DNA of 64,000 nt from Arthrobacter sp. B1I2 (GCF_030816485.1 NZ_JAUSYC010000001.1:2852001-2916000); one strand, 5' to 3'. Numbered from the stretch's first letter, positions 27,347 through 35,604 are shown. Numbers and translations: made by a program. Notes: generated by a model not told the origin, from the letters alone.

Positions 27347-28270
27347 ATGGAACCAGTGGACACCGACGTTACCGGCCAGGCAGATCACGACGGCGAAGCC
27401 TCCTCCGCCACGCCGGCTCCGGCCGGCTCCGCGGATGCCCCCACCCTTGCCGAACTGCTTCTGGCGGTCGAGGAACTGTGGCCGGAATCCCTGGCGGAAA
27501 ACTGGGACGAGGTGGGGCTCGTGGCGGGCCACCCGTCCGCCCCCGTCACCAGGGTCATGTTTGCGGTGGATCCCACACTGGAGGTCATCGAGGAAGCCGT
27601 TGCGTGGGGAGCCGAGCTGCTCATCACGCACCACCCCCTGCTGCTGAAGGGCGTCACCTCGGTGGCGGCCACGTCGGCGAAGGGCCGGGCGGTCCACCGG
27701 CTCATCGAGTCGGGAACGGCACTGCTGACCGTGCACACCAACGGGGACTCCGCCGTCGGAGGCGTTTCCGATGTCCTGGCCGATGCCCTCGGGCTCCAGG
27801 ACGTGGCTCCGCTTACGGTTGCGGCCAACGGACTGCCGGAGGAGGGCATCGGCCGTGTGGGCGACCTGGCGGAGGCCATGAGCCTGGGCGACTTCGCGGC
27901 GAGGGTATTCGGGATTCTTCCGTCGGTTGCCGGGGGAGTGCGCGTCTCCGGCGACAAGGACGGGCTGGTGCGCCGCATCGCCGTCTGCGGCGGGGCCGGC
28001 GACTCGCTGTTCAACGAAGTGCGGGCCAGCAGCGCGGACGTGTACGTCACGGCCGACCTTCGCCACCACCCCGCATCGGAGGCGCGTGAAGCCGCCCTCA
28101 ACGGACGGCCCTACCTGGTGGACGTGTCGCACTTTGCCAGTGAATGGCTCTGGCTGCCGGCGGCCGCCGCCGCCCTGGGCAACGTGCTCGGGGACCAGGG
28201 CCACGACGTGGAGATCCGGGTCAGCACCACCAACAGTGACCCGTGGGACTTCATCCTGACTCCGGGCTGA
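27347..28270 (+). CDS. Nif3-like dinuclear metal centre protein
   Basis: The 307-residue product belongs to the Nif3/YbgI (DUF34) family of hexameric proteins that bind two metal ions. The histidine motifs are visible: LLITHHPLLLKG, the VHTNGDSA block and YLVDVSHFASEW near the end. Its biochemical role is not settled; links to GTP cyclohydrolase I folding have been reported for the family. Here the first 40 residues are an acidic, low-complexity extension before the conserved domain, which begins at TLAELLLAVEELWP. Start at ATG 27347 is weakly supported by the upstream sequence. The zinc-ribbon gene follows in the same direction after 103 bases, an arrangement common in actinobacteria. Confidence 0.9.
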   Translation: MEPVDTDVTGQADHDGEASSATPAPAGSADAPTLAELLLAVEELWPESLAENWDEVGLVAGHPSAPVTRVMFAVDPTLEVIEEAVAWGAELLITHHPLLLKGVTSVAATSAKGRAVHRLIESGTALLTVHTNGDSAVGGVSDVLADALGLQDVAPLTVAANGLPEEGIGRVGDLAEAMSLGDFAARVFGILPSVAGGVRVSGDKDGLVRRIAVCGGAGDSLFNEVRASSADVYVTADLRHHPASEAREAALNGRPYLVDVSHFASEWLWLPAAAAALGNVLGDQGHDVEIRVSTTNSDPWDFILTPG

Positions 28271-28373
28271 GCCCAGGCGTGCGAGGGAGCCGGTGGGGCA
28301 GCAAGGCGCTAGAGTCTAGGGAGCGCCGGTTCGGTGCCCGGCCACGGCCGGAGGGGATCTAGCGGAGGTAACA

Positions 28374-29111
28374 GTGGCCAAGGCAGCACCGGCGGAACAG
28401 TTGAAATTGCTCGAACTGCAGGGGCTGGACGCCCGGCTGAAGGGCCTCACCAACCGCCGCCGCACGCTGGAAAATGATCCCCGCATCAAGGACCTTGAGG
28501 CCGCCCTGTCCGTTGCCAACGGTGAACTGGGCGCTGCCAAGGTGGCTGTGCACGACGCCGAGGCCGGACTCAAGCGGGCGGAAGCCGACGTTGAACAGGT
28601 CGCGTCACGGATCGAACGTGACGAGGCCCGGCTCAACAGCGGCACCGGCCTGTCCAAGGACCTGGTTGCGCTGCAAAAGGACATCGCCTCGCTTAACAAG
28701 CGGCGCTCCGACCTTGAGGACGTGGAACTGGAGGTCATGGAGCGGCTGGACGGCCTGCGGGAACGGCAGGCGGCCCAGCAGCAGATTGTCGACGACATCC
28801 AGGGTTCCTTCGGCACCATCAGGGCGGAGCTTGATGCGGCCCTCGCCGAGGTGGAAACCGAAGCGGCAGGGCTCCGCGCCCAGCGCGCCGAATTCGCCGC
28901 AGGCCTGGATGCCGGCATGCTGGCGGTCTACGAAAAGACCCTTGCCAAGCGGGGAGTGGGTGCGGCGAGGCTGTTCCACGGAACCTCGGAAGCCTCCGGC
29001 ATGAAGCTCAGCCCCGGAGATATCGCCGAGATCAGGGCGGCGGCTGCGGACGACATCGTGTTCTGCCCGGACTCCGGCGCCATCCTGGTCCGGTCAGACG
29101 CGTGGTCCTGA
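28374..29111 (+). CDS. Coiled-coil protein with a degenerate C4 zinc ribbon (CdsZ/DUF164-like)
   Basis: The 245-residue protein has a long coiled coil (about residues 10-185) followed by a C-terminal domain like the C4-type zinc ribbon of the DUF164 family. In typical members four cysteines bind zinc, in the arrangement CxxC ... CPxCGRIL. Here the first pair reads S205-E-A-S208 and the second C231-P-D-S234, so only one cysteine remains. The surrounding ribbon sequence is otherwise intact (LSPGDIAEIRAAAADDIVFC). A good site, GGAGG, precedes the GTG start. Partner Nif3-like gene lies upstream. The function of the family is poorly understood. Confidence 0.85.
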   Translation: MAKAAPAEQLKLLELQGLDARLKGLTNRRRTLENDPRIKDLEAALSVANGELGAAKVAVHDAEAGLKRAEADVEQVASRIERDEARLNSGTGLSKDLVALQKDIASLNKRRSDLEDVELEVMERLDGLRERQAAQQQIVDDIQGSFGTIRAELDAALAEVETEAAGLRAQRAEFAAGLDAGMLAVYEKTLAKRGVGAARLFHGTSEASGMKLSPGDIAEIRAAAADDIVFCPDSGAILVRSDAWS

Positions 29112-29119
29112 CCAGCTGA

Positions 29120-29884
29120 TCAGCCCGGCAGGATGATGTTCAGGGCATGCGGCTTGCGGGTGGTGCCCGGCACCAGTTCGGCCTCCCACTTTTCGCGGGC
29201 AGCCTTCAAAAGCTCCGACGGCGCCGCCGGGGCTTTTCCGCGGCGCACCAGCAGGTGCCGCGCCAGTTCCCCGCGGGTGTGCTTGGCAAAGTGGCTCACC
29301 ACCTTGCGGACCCCGCCGGCCTCGGTGAAGACGTTCACGGAGACTGTCTGTTCCGGCGCCGGCGCCCATGCCGCCGCGTAGGTGCTGGACCGGCAGTCGA
29401 CCAGCAGGTGCCCCTCGGCCGCCGTGCTCAGGGTCTCCCCAAGCTGCGCCTTCCAGAACGGAGCCAGCCGGCCGACGTCGGGCAGGGCCGTGGCCATGGA
29501 CAGCCGGTAGGCGGGGACGCTGTCGCCCAGGCGAAGGGCTCCCCACAGCGCTGAAATCACCAGGACGGACCCATCTGCCTTGCGGCGCTGTGCCGGCGTG
29601 AGGCCCGCGTAATCCAGGGCGTCATACAGGACGCCGGAGTAGATGCTGTGTGCCGGCGCCGCGGGTTCGGCGTGCAGGCGCGTATTGCGTTCGACATCGG
29701 CATGCAGTGATGCGCCCACGCCCAGCAGGGCGAGGGCGTCCCGGTGTGCGCTGACCGTTCCCAATGCCTCAAGGACCTTGGCGCGGTACGGGTTGAGTTC
29801 CGGGAAGCCCAGCGATGACCAGTCGACGGCCGGCCCGCGGAGCGCGGGTGTCTTTCCTTCGGAAGGGGGAAGCAGAATCAGCAC
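29120..29884 (-). CDS. yaaA: YaaA family peroxide stress protein
   Basis: The 254-residue protein matches the YaaA/UPF0246 family. In E. coli YaaA lowers free iron during hydrogen peroxide stress and binds DNA. The conserved N-terminus LILLPPSEGKT and a later VLVISALWGALR block are visible. The C-terminal part, with VSHFAKHTRGELAR, also matches. It is convergent with the zinc-ribbon gene (eight bases apart) and lies next to rnpB, which it diverges from. No operon partner is seen. Confidence 0.9.
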   Translation of the reverse strand: MLILLPPSEGKTPALRGPAVDWSSLGFPELNPYRAKVLEALGTVSAHRDALALLGVGASLHADVERNTRLHAEPAAPAHSIYSGVLYDALDYAGLTPAQRRKADGSVLVISALWGALRLGDSVPAYRLSMATALPDVGRLAPFWKAQLGETLSTAAEGHLLVDCRSSTYAAAWAPAPEQTVSVNVFTEAGGVRKVVSHFAKHTRGELARHLLVRRGKAPAAPSELLKAAREKWEAELVPGTTRKPHALNIILPG

Positions 29885-29937
29885 CGTCCGATCCTACCGG
29901 CGACGGAAACGTGTCCTGCCGCCGTTAGACTGGAGAC

Positions 29938-30331
29938 GGATGGGTTGACCAGGCGGCCGCGCGTCACGCAAGTGGCTCGAGGAACGTCCGGGCTCCGCAG
30001 GGCAGGGTGGTGGGTAACGCCCACTCGGGGTAACCCGCAGGCCAGTGCCACAGAAAACAGACCGCCTGGGTCGTGCCGGTTTGAAAGCGGTACGAAACAG
30101 GTAAGGGTGAAACGGTGGTGTAAGAGACCACCAGCTTCCCGGGTGACCGGGAAGGCTAGGTAAACCCCACCCGGAGCAAGGCCAGACAGGACACGTTCGA
30201 GGGCTGCCCGCCCAAGTGTCCGGGTAGGCCGCTGGAGGGCGTCGGCAACGGCGTTCGTAGATGGATGGCCGCTACTCCCGTGCCGGCAACGGAACGGGAG
30301 CACAGAACCCGGCGTATCGGTCAACCCATCC
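29938..30331 (+). ncRNA. rnpB: RNase P RNA, bacterial class A
   Basis: The catalytic RNA of RNase P, which trims tRNA 5' ends. The conserved elements are in order: GAGGAACGTCCGGGCTCC near 29979, ACAGAAAACAGACCGCC near 30050, the GGTAAGGGTGAAA block near 30100 and the closing segment near 30310. The ends pair: GGATGGGTTGACC (29938-29950) is complementary to GGTCAACCCATCC (30319-30331), the P1 helix. Length of about 394 bases is typical of actinobacteria. Confidence 0.96.
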
Positions 30332-30377
30332 ACCCAATCCCGTTTGACCTTGGAAGCTGAGTTGGGGATGCTGGACC

Positions 30378-30920
30378 GTGCCCGCTAATCCTCATGGACA
30401 ATCCGCTCCGAAAACCGCTTGGCGGCATGCTGGCTCGATCGGCAGGCAAGTTCTTGCCCTCGCCGGGTTTCTGGCCCTTTCCTACGCCGTATGCCTGCTG
30501 GCCGCCGTCCCGATCACCCTGCACATGAACGGCTGGTTTGCCGCCTCCACCAAAGCGCCCTGGATGCCGGCGGGCTGGATGTTCCGGAGCGTGTGGATGG
30601 TGCTCTATGCCTGCATCGGAGTGTCCGGCTGGCTGGTCTGGCGCAGGGGAGCCCTCACCGGCCGCGTCCTGCGGCGGTACGGGCTGCAGCTGCTGTTGAA
30701 CCTGGCGTGGCCGTTCGCTTTCTTTGCCATGTACCCCATGCTCGGTCCCGTCGCCCTCTGGCTGGCCCTCGCCGTCATCTGCGCACTGGCCGGTGTGCTG
30801 GTCCTGCTGATCCTCGATGTTGGCCCGGTCCACACCTTGGCCGGCCTGCTGGTGCTGCCCTACTTCTCGTGGGTGGTGTTCTCCGCCAGCCTGAACCTCT
30901 ATTCAGCCGTCTACAACTGA
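30378..30920 (+). CDS. TspO/MBR family membrane protein
   Basis: The 180-residue protein has five hydrophobic segments in the TspO pattern. The motif W-x-F-x-x-V-W-x-x-L-Y is present as GWMFRSVWMVLYACIGVSGW, and the region NLAWPFAFFAMYP resembles the conserved helix 3. TspO proteins bind tetrapyrroles and cholesterol-like ligands and are linked to stress responses in bacteria. The gene starts with GTG at 30378, 46 bases after rnpB, with only a weak GGGGAT upstream. It appears to be monocistronic and is followed by a 269-base gap containing the leader of gap. Confidence 0.82.
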   Translation: MPANPHGQSAPKTAWRHAGSIGRQVLALAGFLALSYAVCLLAAVPITLHMNGWFAASTKAPWMPAGWMFRSVWMVLYACIGVSGWLVWRRGALTGRVLRRYGLQLLLNLAWPFAFFAMYPMLGPVALWLALAVICALAGVLVLLILDVGPVHTLAGLLVLPYFSWVVFSASLNLYSAVYN

Positions 30921-31005
30921 CGTCCGGCATTGCCGGCCCTGCCGGCGCAGCTGCCATGTGAGTGATTTCACGCAGCACAAGCGTGTTCCCTGCAGCCGGT
31001 CAAAT

Positions 31006-31011
31006 TAGAAT
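31006..31011 (+). promoter_or_regulatory. Possible -10 box for gap
   Basis: TAGAAT matches five of six bases of the TATAAT consensus and lies 184 bases before the gap start, inside an unusually AT-rich stretch. The matching -35 is weak (GTGTTC at 30983). A transcript from here would contain the two leader hairpins downstream. Confidence 0.35.
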
Positions 31012-31033
31012 AGATAACGGACGCAGGAGTTCT

Positions 31034-31070
31034 ACCGCCGAAAGTTGCGTTCGCAGCCGGCGGTTTTTCT
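31034..31070 (+). terminator. Intrinsic terminator or attenuator in the gap leader
   Basis: ACCGCCG (31034-31040) pairs with CGGCGGT (31058-31064), with a small TGCG/CGCA inner stem, and runs directly into TTTTTCTTT. It lies about 25 bases after a possible -10 box and 120 bases before gap. It could be an attenuator for gap or a late terminator for tspO. Confidence 0.65.
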
Positions 31071-31147
31071 TTGCCCGCGACCCAGGCGCCTGGGGGCCAT
31101 CCCTGCAGGCGCCGGTGCCCCTGGACATCATCAGGTGGACTACATCT

Positions 31148-31165
31148 GTGTACGAGGACGTACAC
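31148..31165 (+). repeat. GTGTACG/CGTACAC hairpin in the gap leader
   Basis: GTGTACG (31148-31154) pairs with CGTACAC (31159-31165) around an AGGA loop, 25 bases before the gap start codon. It could shape the leader RNA or be a protein-binding site. Confidence 0.4.
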
Positions 31166-31189
31166 GGCTGAACCGAGGAAGGTATTTCT

Positions 31190-32668
31190 GTGAGCCAGAC
31201 GTCTGATTCTTGTCTTGATACGTGGATGGGCCGGGAGGCCCTCGCCGAAGCCATGATCCCGGTGATCGGCAGGCTGTACCGCGAAAACAACGTGGTGACC
31301 AGCATTCACGGCCGGAGCCTGATCAACAAGTCCACCATGAACATCCTCAAGGCGCACCGCTTTGCGCGCCGGATGAGCAAGGACGAATTGCTCCTGGAGG
31401 ACACGGCGCCCCTGCTGAACACGCTGGCCGGACTTGAGCTCGGCGCCGCCTCGATCGACATCGCCCGCCTGAACCAGAAGTTCAAGGAAGAAGGCAACGG
31501 CGCCACCCTGGAGGAATTCCTCCGCAGCGAGCTCGCCGAGATCGTGGGCAAGCGGGGCGGCGATGACCGCACCAGCACCGACGTCGTACTTTATGGCTTT
31601 GGCCGCATCGGCCGGCTCCTGGCCCGCATCCTCATCGAAAAGGCCGGTGGCGGCCATGGACTGCGCCTGCGCGCCATCGTGGTGCGCCGGGGCTCGGACA
31701 ACGACCTCTCCAAGCGCGCCAGCCTGCTGCGCCGCGACTCCGTCCACGGGTCCTTCGAGGGCACCATCCGGATCGACGAGGACGCCAACACCATCACGGC
31801 CAACGGCGTCCAGATCCAGGTCATCTACTCGAACGACCCCGCCACCATCGACTACACCGCCTACGGCATCAACAACGCCCTGGTGGTGGACAACACCGGC
31901 CGCTGGCGGGACGCCGAAGGACTTTCCCAGCACCTCCAGAGCAAGGGCGTGGCACGGGTCCTGCTGACCGCACCGGGCAAGGGCGAACTGAAGAACATCG
32001 TCCACGGCATCAACCACCGGGACATCAACGATTCGGACCGGATCGTCTCTGCCGCTTCCTGCACCACCAACGCCATCACCCCGGTCCTGAAAGCCATCAA
32101 CGACAAGTTCGGCGTGGTGCACGGGCACGTGGAAACTGTCCACTCCTTCACCAACGACCAGAACCTGATTGACAACTTCCACAAGGGCGACCGCCGCGGC
32201 CGCTCGGCAGCCCTGAACATGGTCATCACCGAAACCGGTGCTGCCAAGGCTGTGGCCAAGGCCCTCCCCGAACTGCTCGGCAAGCTTACCGGCAGCTCCA
32301 TCCGCGTCCCCACCCCGGACGTTTCGTTGGCCATCCTGAACCTCAGCCTTGAGAACGGCACCACCAAGGACGAGGTCAACAACTACCTGCGCGAGATGTC
32401 GCTGCACTCGGATCTCCGCAAGCAGATCGACTACATCGACTCACCCGAGGTTGTCTCCACCGACTTTGTCGGGTCCCGCCGCGCCGGCATCGTCGATGGA
32501 CTCGCCACGGTGTCCACGGACAAGAACCTGGTCCTCTACGTCTGGTACGACAACGAGTTCGGCTACAGCTGCCAGGTGGTGCGCGTCATGGAGGAAATGG
32601 CCGGTGTGAACCCGCCGTCGTTCCCCGCCAAGGAAAGCGCCGCCGCACTGGCCGCTATCGCCGTCTGA
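31190..32668 (+). CDS. gap: Glyceraldehyde-3-phosphate dehydrogenase, long actinobacterial type
   Basis: The enzyme interconverts glyceraldehyde 3-phosphate and 1,3-bisphosphoglycerate. At 492 residues it is about 150 longer than classical GAPDH because of an N-terminal extension of about 130 residues before the Rossmann start VVLYGFGRIGRLLAR. The catalytic cysteine is C291 in SAASCTTNAITP. Similar long enzymes occur in Corynebacterium (GapB), where one acts mainly in gluconeogenesis with NADP or NAD; that role here is inference. Start is GTG 31190 with GGAAGG seven bases upstream. It is monocistronic and its leader carries two hairpins, one with the form of a terminator. Confidence 0.9.
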   Translation: MSQTSDSCLDTWMGREALAEAMIPVIGRLYRENNVVTSIHGRSLINKSTMNILKAHRFARRMSKDELLLEDTAPLLNTLAGLELGAASIDIARLNQKFKEEGNGATLEEFLRSELAEIVGKRGGDDRTSTDVVLYGFGRIGRLLARILIEKAGGGHGLRLRAIVVRRGSDNDLSKRASLLRRDSVHGSFEGTIRIDEDANTITANGVQIQVIYSNDPATIDYTAYGINNALVVDNTGRWRDAEGLSQHLQSKGVARVLLTAPGKGELKNIVHGINHRDINDSDRIVSAASCTTNAITPVLKAINDKFGVVHGHVETVHSFTNDQNLIDNFHKGDRRGRSAALNMVITETGAAKAVAKALPELLGKLTGSSIRVPTPDVSLAILNLSLENGTTKDEVNNYLREMSLHSDLRKQIDYIDSPEVVSTDFVGSRRAGIVDGLATVSTDKNLVLYVWYDNEFGYSCQVVRVMEEMAGVNPPSFPAKESAAALAAIAV

Positions 32669-32743
32669 CGAAACCCGCCATGTCCTGCCAATTTCCCGGC
32701 TGGTTCTCTGGAATCAGCCGGGAAACGGGACCACACTGGGGGC

Positions 32744-32953
32744 ATGGACAACGAATCGACAATTCAGCACGACACCACCCTCGAACACGCCCTGGACGTG
32801 GCCAAAGCCAACCATAAAGAAGCAGTACGGCTGCTCGAACGCGCACGCGCCGGACATAAGACCGGCGATGTCAGCGACGACCGGGTGCGCCAGCTCGAGG
32901 GGCTGCTGGCCATCGCCGAGGAAGACCTTCGAAGGGTCACCAGGGAGCAGTAG
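32744..32953 (+). CDS. Small charged helical protein, function unknown
   Basis: The 69-residue product is almost entirely predicted helix, rich in Glu, Lys and Arg, with heptad-like leucines (ALDVAKANHKEAVRLLERAR). It has no signal peptide or membrane segment. The ATG at 32744 has GGGGG shortly before it. I do not recognise the family. Codon use resembles that of the neighbours, so it looks like a real gene. It lies 75 bases after gap in the same direction. Confidence 0.5.
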   Translation: MDNESTIQHDTTLEHALDVAKANHKEAVRLLERARAGHKTGDVSDDRVRQLEGLLAIAEEDLRRVTREQ

Positions 32954-33078
32954 CCAACAGCACGGGCACGGCCGTGTGAGCCATCACTCGTCCTCAACAG
33001 TGTGGATATCAGCGGCCGGGCATGCCCTGTGTCCTAGGCTCTTGGGGTGCCTGACTTTACCCTCCCGGCGTCCACGCC

Positions 33079-33894
33079 ATGACCATCAGTTGGTCTGCCT
33101 ACCGCCGCGCACGCCGCCGTTCCCGGCAGGCCTGGGCGCTGCTCGTCGCGGCTGCCGTCTCCGTCCTCGCCGCCCTGTTCTGGTTCTTCACCGCCGGCCA
33201 GTTCGCGGCAGCCGGGCCCGCGCCGGAGGGGCCAACGGCCGCGCCGGTCTTCGACGCCGCCTGGATGAAACCGGTGCAGGAACCCAACCCCGTACCGGCG
33301 GACAGCGCCCTTTCCGCGCTCGACGGCCTGGCCGTGAAGGGCCGGGCACCAAACACCGGCTACAGCCGGGAGGCCTTCGGCCAGGCGTGGCTGGATGTTG
33401 ACCGGAACGGCTGCGATACCCGCAATGACATCCTTCGCAGGGACCTCGCCGACGCGGTGTTCTCCGAAGGCTCGACGTGCAAGGTAACGACTGGACACTT
33501 CCGGGAACCCTACACGGGCCGGGACGTGGATTTCCGCCGCGGTTCCGAGAGCAGCCGTGCTGTCCAGATCGACCACGTCGTGGCACTCGGAGACGCCTGG
33601 CAAAAGGGGGCCCAAAGCCTGGGGCCGAAGGAACGCCAGAGTTTGGCCAACGATCCGCTGAACCTCATCGCCGCCGACGGCTCCGCGAACCAGCAGAAGA
33701 GCGCGGGGGACGCCGCCACCTGGCTGCCGAAAAACACCGCGATCCGCTGCCACTACGTGGCCCGCCAGATTTCGGTCAAGGCTGCCTACGGGCTCTGGGT
33801 GACGGCAGCGGAGAAGGACGCCATGAAGCGGGTCCTCACATCCTGCCCGCAGCAACAGACAATCACCGTCCCACAGGACATCACTGCCCGCTGA
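33079..33894 (+). CDS. Exported or membrane-anchored HNH nuclease, DUF1524 type
   Basis: The 271-residue protein begins with an arginine-rich start and one hydrophobic segment (about residues 20-40, ALLVAAAVSVLAALFWFFTA), which fits a signal anchor or signal peptide. The remainder is a DUF1524/GmrSD-type HNH domain: QIDHVVALGDAW with D165-H166, and the downstream NDPLNLIAADGSANQQKSAG with the second half of the His-Me finger. Such proteins are common in actinobacteria as secreted nucleases, probably for nutrient scavenging or competition. There is no GmrS-like partner and no methylase nearby, so restriction is unlikely. The ATG start has a weak upstream site. Confidence 0.82.
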   Translation: MTISWSAYRRARRRSRQAWALLVAAAVSVLAALFWFFTAGQFAAAGPAPEGPTAAPVFDAAWMKPVQEPNPVPADSALSALDGLAVKGRAPNTGYSREAFGQAWLDVDRNGCDTRNDILRRDLADAVFSEGSTCKVTTGHFREPYTGRDVDFRRGSESSRAVQIDHVVALGDAWQKGAQSLGPKERQSLANDPLNLIAADGSANQQKSAGDAATWLPKNTAIRCHYVARQISVKAAYGLWVTAAEKDAMKRVLTSCPQQQTITVPQDITAR

Positions 33895-33929
33895 CGGCGT
33901 TCCCTTGGACCGGGCCAGTGACCGAAGGG

Positions 33930-34502
33930 TCAGTGGCCGAACGGGTCCGGATCCACGCCGGGCATCCACGTCAGCCCCGGAACGCCCCAGCCGTTTTTCT
34001 TGGCCTGCTTCCGGGCCTTCCGGGAATAGCGGTCCATGAGCCGGTTGACATACAGCTTGCCGTCGAGGTGGTCGTATTCGTGCTGGATCACCCTGGCGAA
34101 CCAGCCCGTTGCTTCAAACTTCACCGGGTTGCCAAAGCCGTCAAACCCTTCAACCCGTGCCCACTCAGCCCGCTTCAGCGGATACTGCTCGCCGGGGAAA
34201 GACAGGCAGCCCTCTTCCTCCTCGTCCGGGTCGGGAGCGGCCCCGGAGATCTTGGACAGGGTCAGGACCGGATTCACCAGCACGCCGCTTGGGGGAGCAC
34301 CATCGTCGTTGGCGTACTTGTAGACGAAGATCCGCTTGCCCACGCCGACCTGCGGGGCGGCGAGGCCCACACCGTTTGCAGCGTCATTGGTTTCGAGCAT
34401 ATCGGCAATAAGGGCGCGCAGTTCGTCGTCGAAAACGTCCACCTCGGCCGCGCGCCTGTGCAGGACAGGCTCGCCCCAGATGGTGATTGGCAGAACAGTC
34501 AT
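33930..34502 (-). CDS. def: Peptide deformylase
   Basis: Deformylase removes the formyl group from new proteins. The 190-residue enzyme shows all three motifs: GVGLAAPQVG (Q51), EEGCLSFPG (C99) and QHEYDHLDG (H141, E142, H145), the metal ligands and the catalytic glutamate. Start is ATG 34502, preceded by AAAGGA seven bases upstream; the longer open frame runs into the tRNA-His gene and is not real. It is downstream of tRNA-His on the same strand, separated by a 36-base perfect palindrome that should act as a terminator. No fmt gene is adjacent. Confidence 0.95.
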   Translation of the reverse strand: MTVLPITIWGEPVLHRRAAEVDVFDDELRALIADMLETNDAANGVGLAAPQVGVGKRIFVYKYANDDGAPPSGVLVNPVLTLSKISGAAPDPDEEEEGCLSFPGEQYPLKRAEWARVEGFDGFGNPVKFEATGWFARVIQHEYDHLDGKLYVNRLMDRYSRKARKQAKKNGWGVPGLTWMPGVDPDPFGH

Positions 34503-34550
34503 CTCGCGGTCCTTTGGCGGTGTCTCGTGCAACAGCAGTAGGGGAAAGCA

Positions 34551-34586
34551 AAGGAGGCCGTACCGGATATCCGGTACGGCCTCCTT
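34551..34586 (-). terminator. 36-base perfect palindrome between tRNA-His and def
   Basis: The stretch is fully self-complementary: a 16-bp stem (34551-34566 with 34571-34586) around ATAT. It lies between tRNA-His and def, both on the minus strand, and probably ends the tRNA transcript. Confidence 0.8.
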
Positions 34587-34615
34587 GCTGGACGGCTGAA
34601 ATACCATCCCGTGAG

Positions 34616-34689
34616 GGTGAGCTACGGGGGTTGAACCCGCGACCTCCTGGACCACAACCAGGCGCTCTGCCAACTGAGCTAAGCCCACC
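34616..34689 (-). tRNA. tRNA-His (anticodon GTG)
   Basis: The minus strand folds into a cloverleaf with acceptor GTGGGCT/AGCTCAC, anticodon loop TTGTGGT giving GTG, and T-loop TTCAACC. The extra G at position -1 (34689) opposite discriminator C (34616) is typical of tRNA-His. CCA is not encoded. Confidence 0.96.
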
Positions 34690-34818
34690 ATGCGCCCTGC
34701 AGATTTACCGGCTTACCGGCCCTCTGGAAAGGCAACTCAAATAGCTTACCTGCTCCGAAGGGGTGCTTTGTCCACTTTCAGCGATTTACCGCGAAATTTC
34801 ACCCAAACGTGGCGCAGA

Positions 34819-35448
34819 TTACTCGCCGGGCTGCCCGTCGGCCCCGCCGGTGGTGATCCCCCGGGCGATCTTCTGGGCCGTGGCACTGTCCGGCCCGGGC
34901 GCGGGTACGAACACTGCTTCACGGTAGTACCGCAGCTCATCGATGGAGTCCTTGATGTCCCCGAGTGCGCGGTGGCCGCCCTTTTTGGCCGGTGACTGGA
35001 AGTAGGCGCGGGCATACCAGCGCCGCGACAACTCCTTGATGGTACTGACGTCGATGACCCGGTAGTGGAGGTGCTCAACCACCGCAGGCATGTCCCGCGA
35101 CAGGAACACGCGGTCTGTTCCCACCGAGTTGCCGCCCAGGGGTGCTTTACGCGGATCCGGAACCCAGGTGGAGATGTACTCCATCACCGCGGCCTCCGCT
35201 TCCGCCATCGTCTTGCCGTGCGGAAGTTCGGCCAGCAGCCCGGACCGGGTGTGCATGTCCCGGACAAAGTCGGACATCTGGGCAACCGCGGCGTCATCGG
35301 GTTTGATGACCACGTCAACGCCGTCGCCCAGGATGTTCAGTTCCGAATCGGTAACCAGGGCGGCCACCTCGATGAGGGCGTCGTTCTTGATGTCCAGACC
35401 GGTCATTTCGCAGTCGATCCAGACGATTCGTTCGTTAGATATAGGCAC
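34819..35448 (-). CDS. orn: Oligoribonuclease
   Basis: Orn degrades two- to five-base RNA fragments to mononucleotides and clears pGpG. The 209-residue protein is a DEDDh exonuclease with the N-terminal DCEMTGLD motif and the C-terminal HRALGDIKDSIDELRYY block with the histidine. About 25 residues follow the usual end, a proline- and glycine-rich tail. It lies upstream of tRNA-His on the same strand, 129 bases away, and diverges from the mannosyltransferase gene. Confidence 0.95.
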   Translation of the reverse strand: MPISNERIVWIDCEMTGLDIKNDALIEVAALVTDSELNILGDGVDVVIKPDDAAVAQMSDFVRDMHTRSGLLAELPHGKTMAEAEAAVMEYISTWVPDPRKAPLGGNSVGTDRVFLSRDMPAVVEHLHYRVIDVSTIKELSRRWYARAYFQSPAKKGGHRALGDIKDSIDELRYYREAVFVPAPGPDSATAQKIARGITTGGADGQPGE

Positions 35449-35604
35449 CGGACCAGCCTACCGTTACACTCCCGGGCGCCCCGCCGATGCTAGGATTTCG
35501 GGTACGCGGCGGGTCGCCCTTCCGCCCTGAACCATGTCCCGGCCGGAGCCCGCGCGGCCCGCCGGGCGGACCTCGGAAACGCAAGAAGATTGGACGATCC
35601 TGAG

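Noticed and set aside
26723..28204. Long N-terminal extension of msrA
   Set aside because: The extra 319 residues are antisense to the Nif3-like gene and resemble no protein, while an ATG with AGAGG at 27247 gives a normal-length MsrA.
33079..33894. GmrSD-type restriction enzyme
   Set aside because: Only the HNH half is present, behind a signal-anchor segment, with no ParB-like DUF262 domain.
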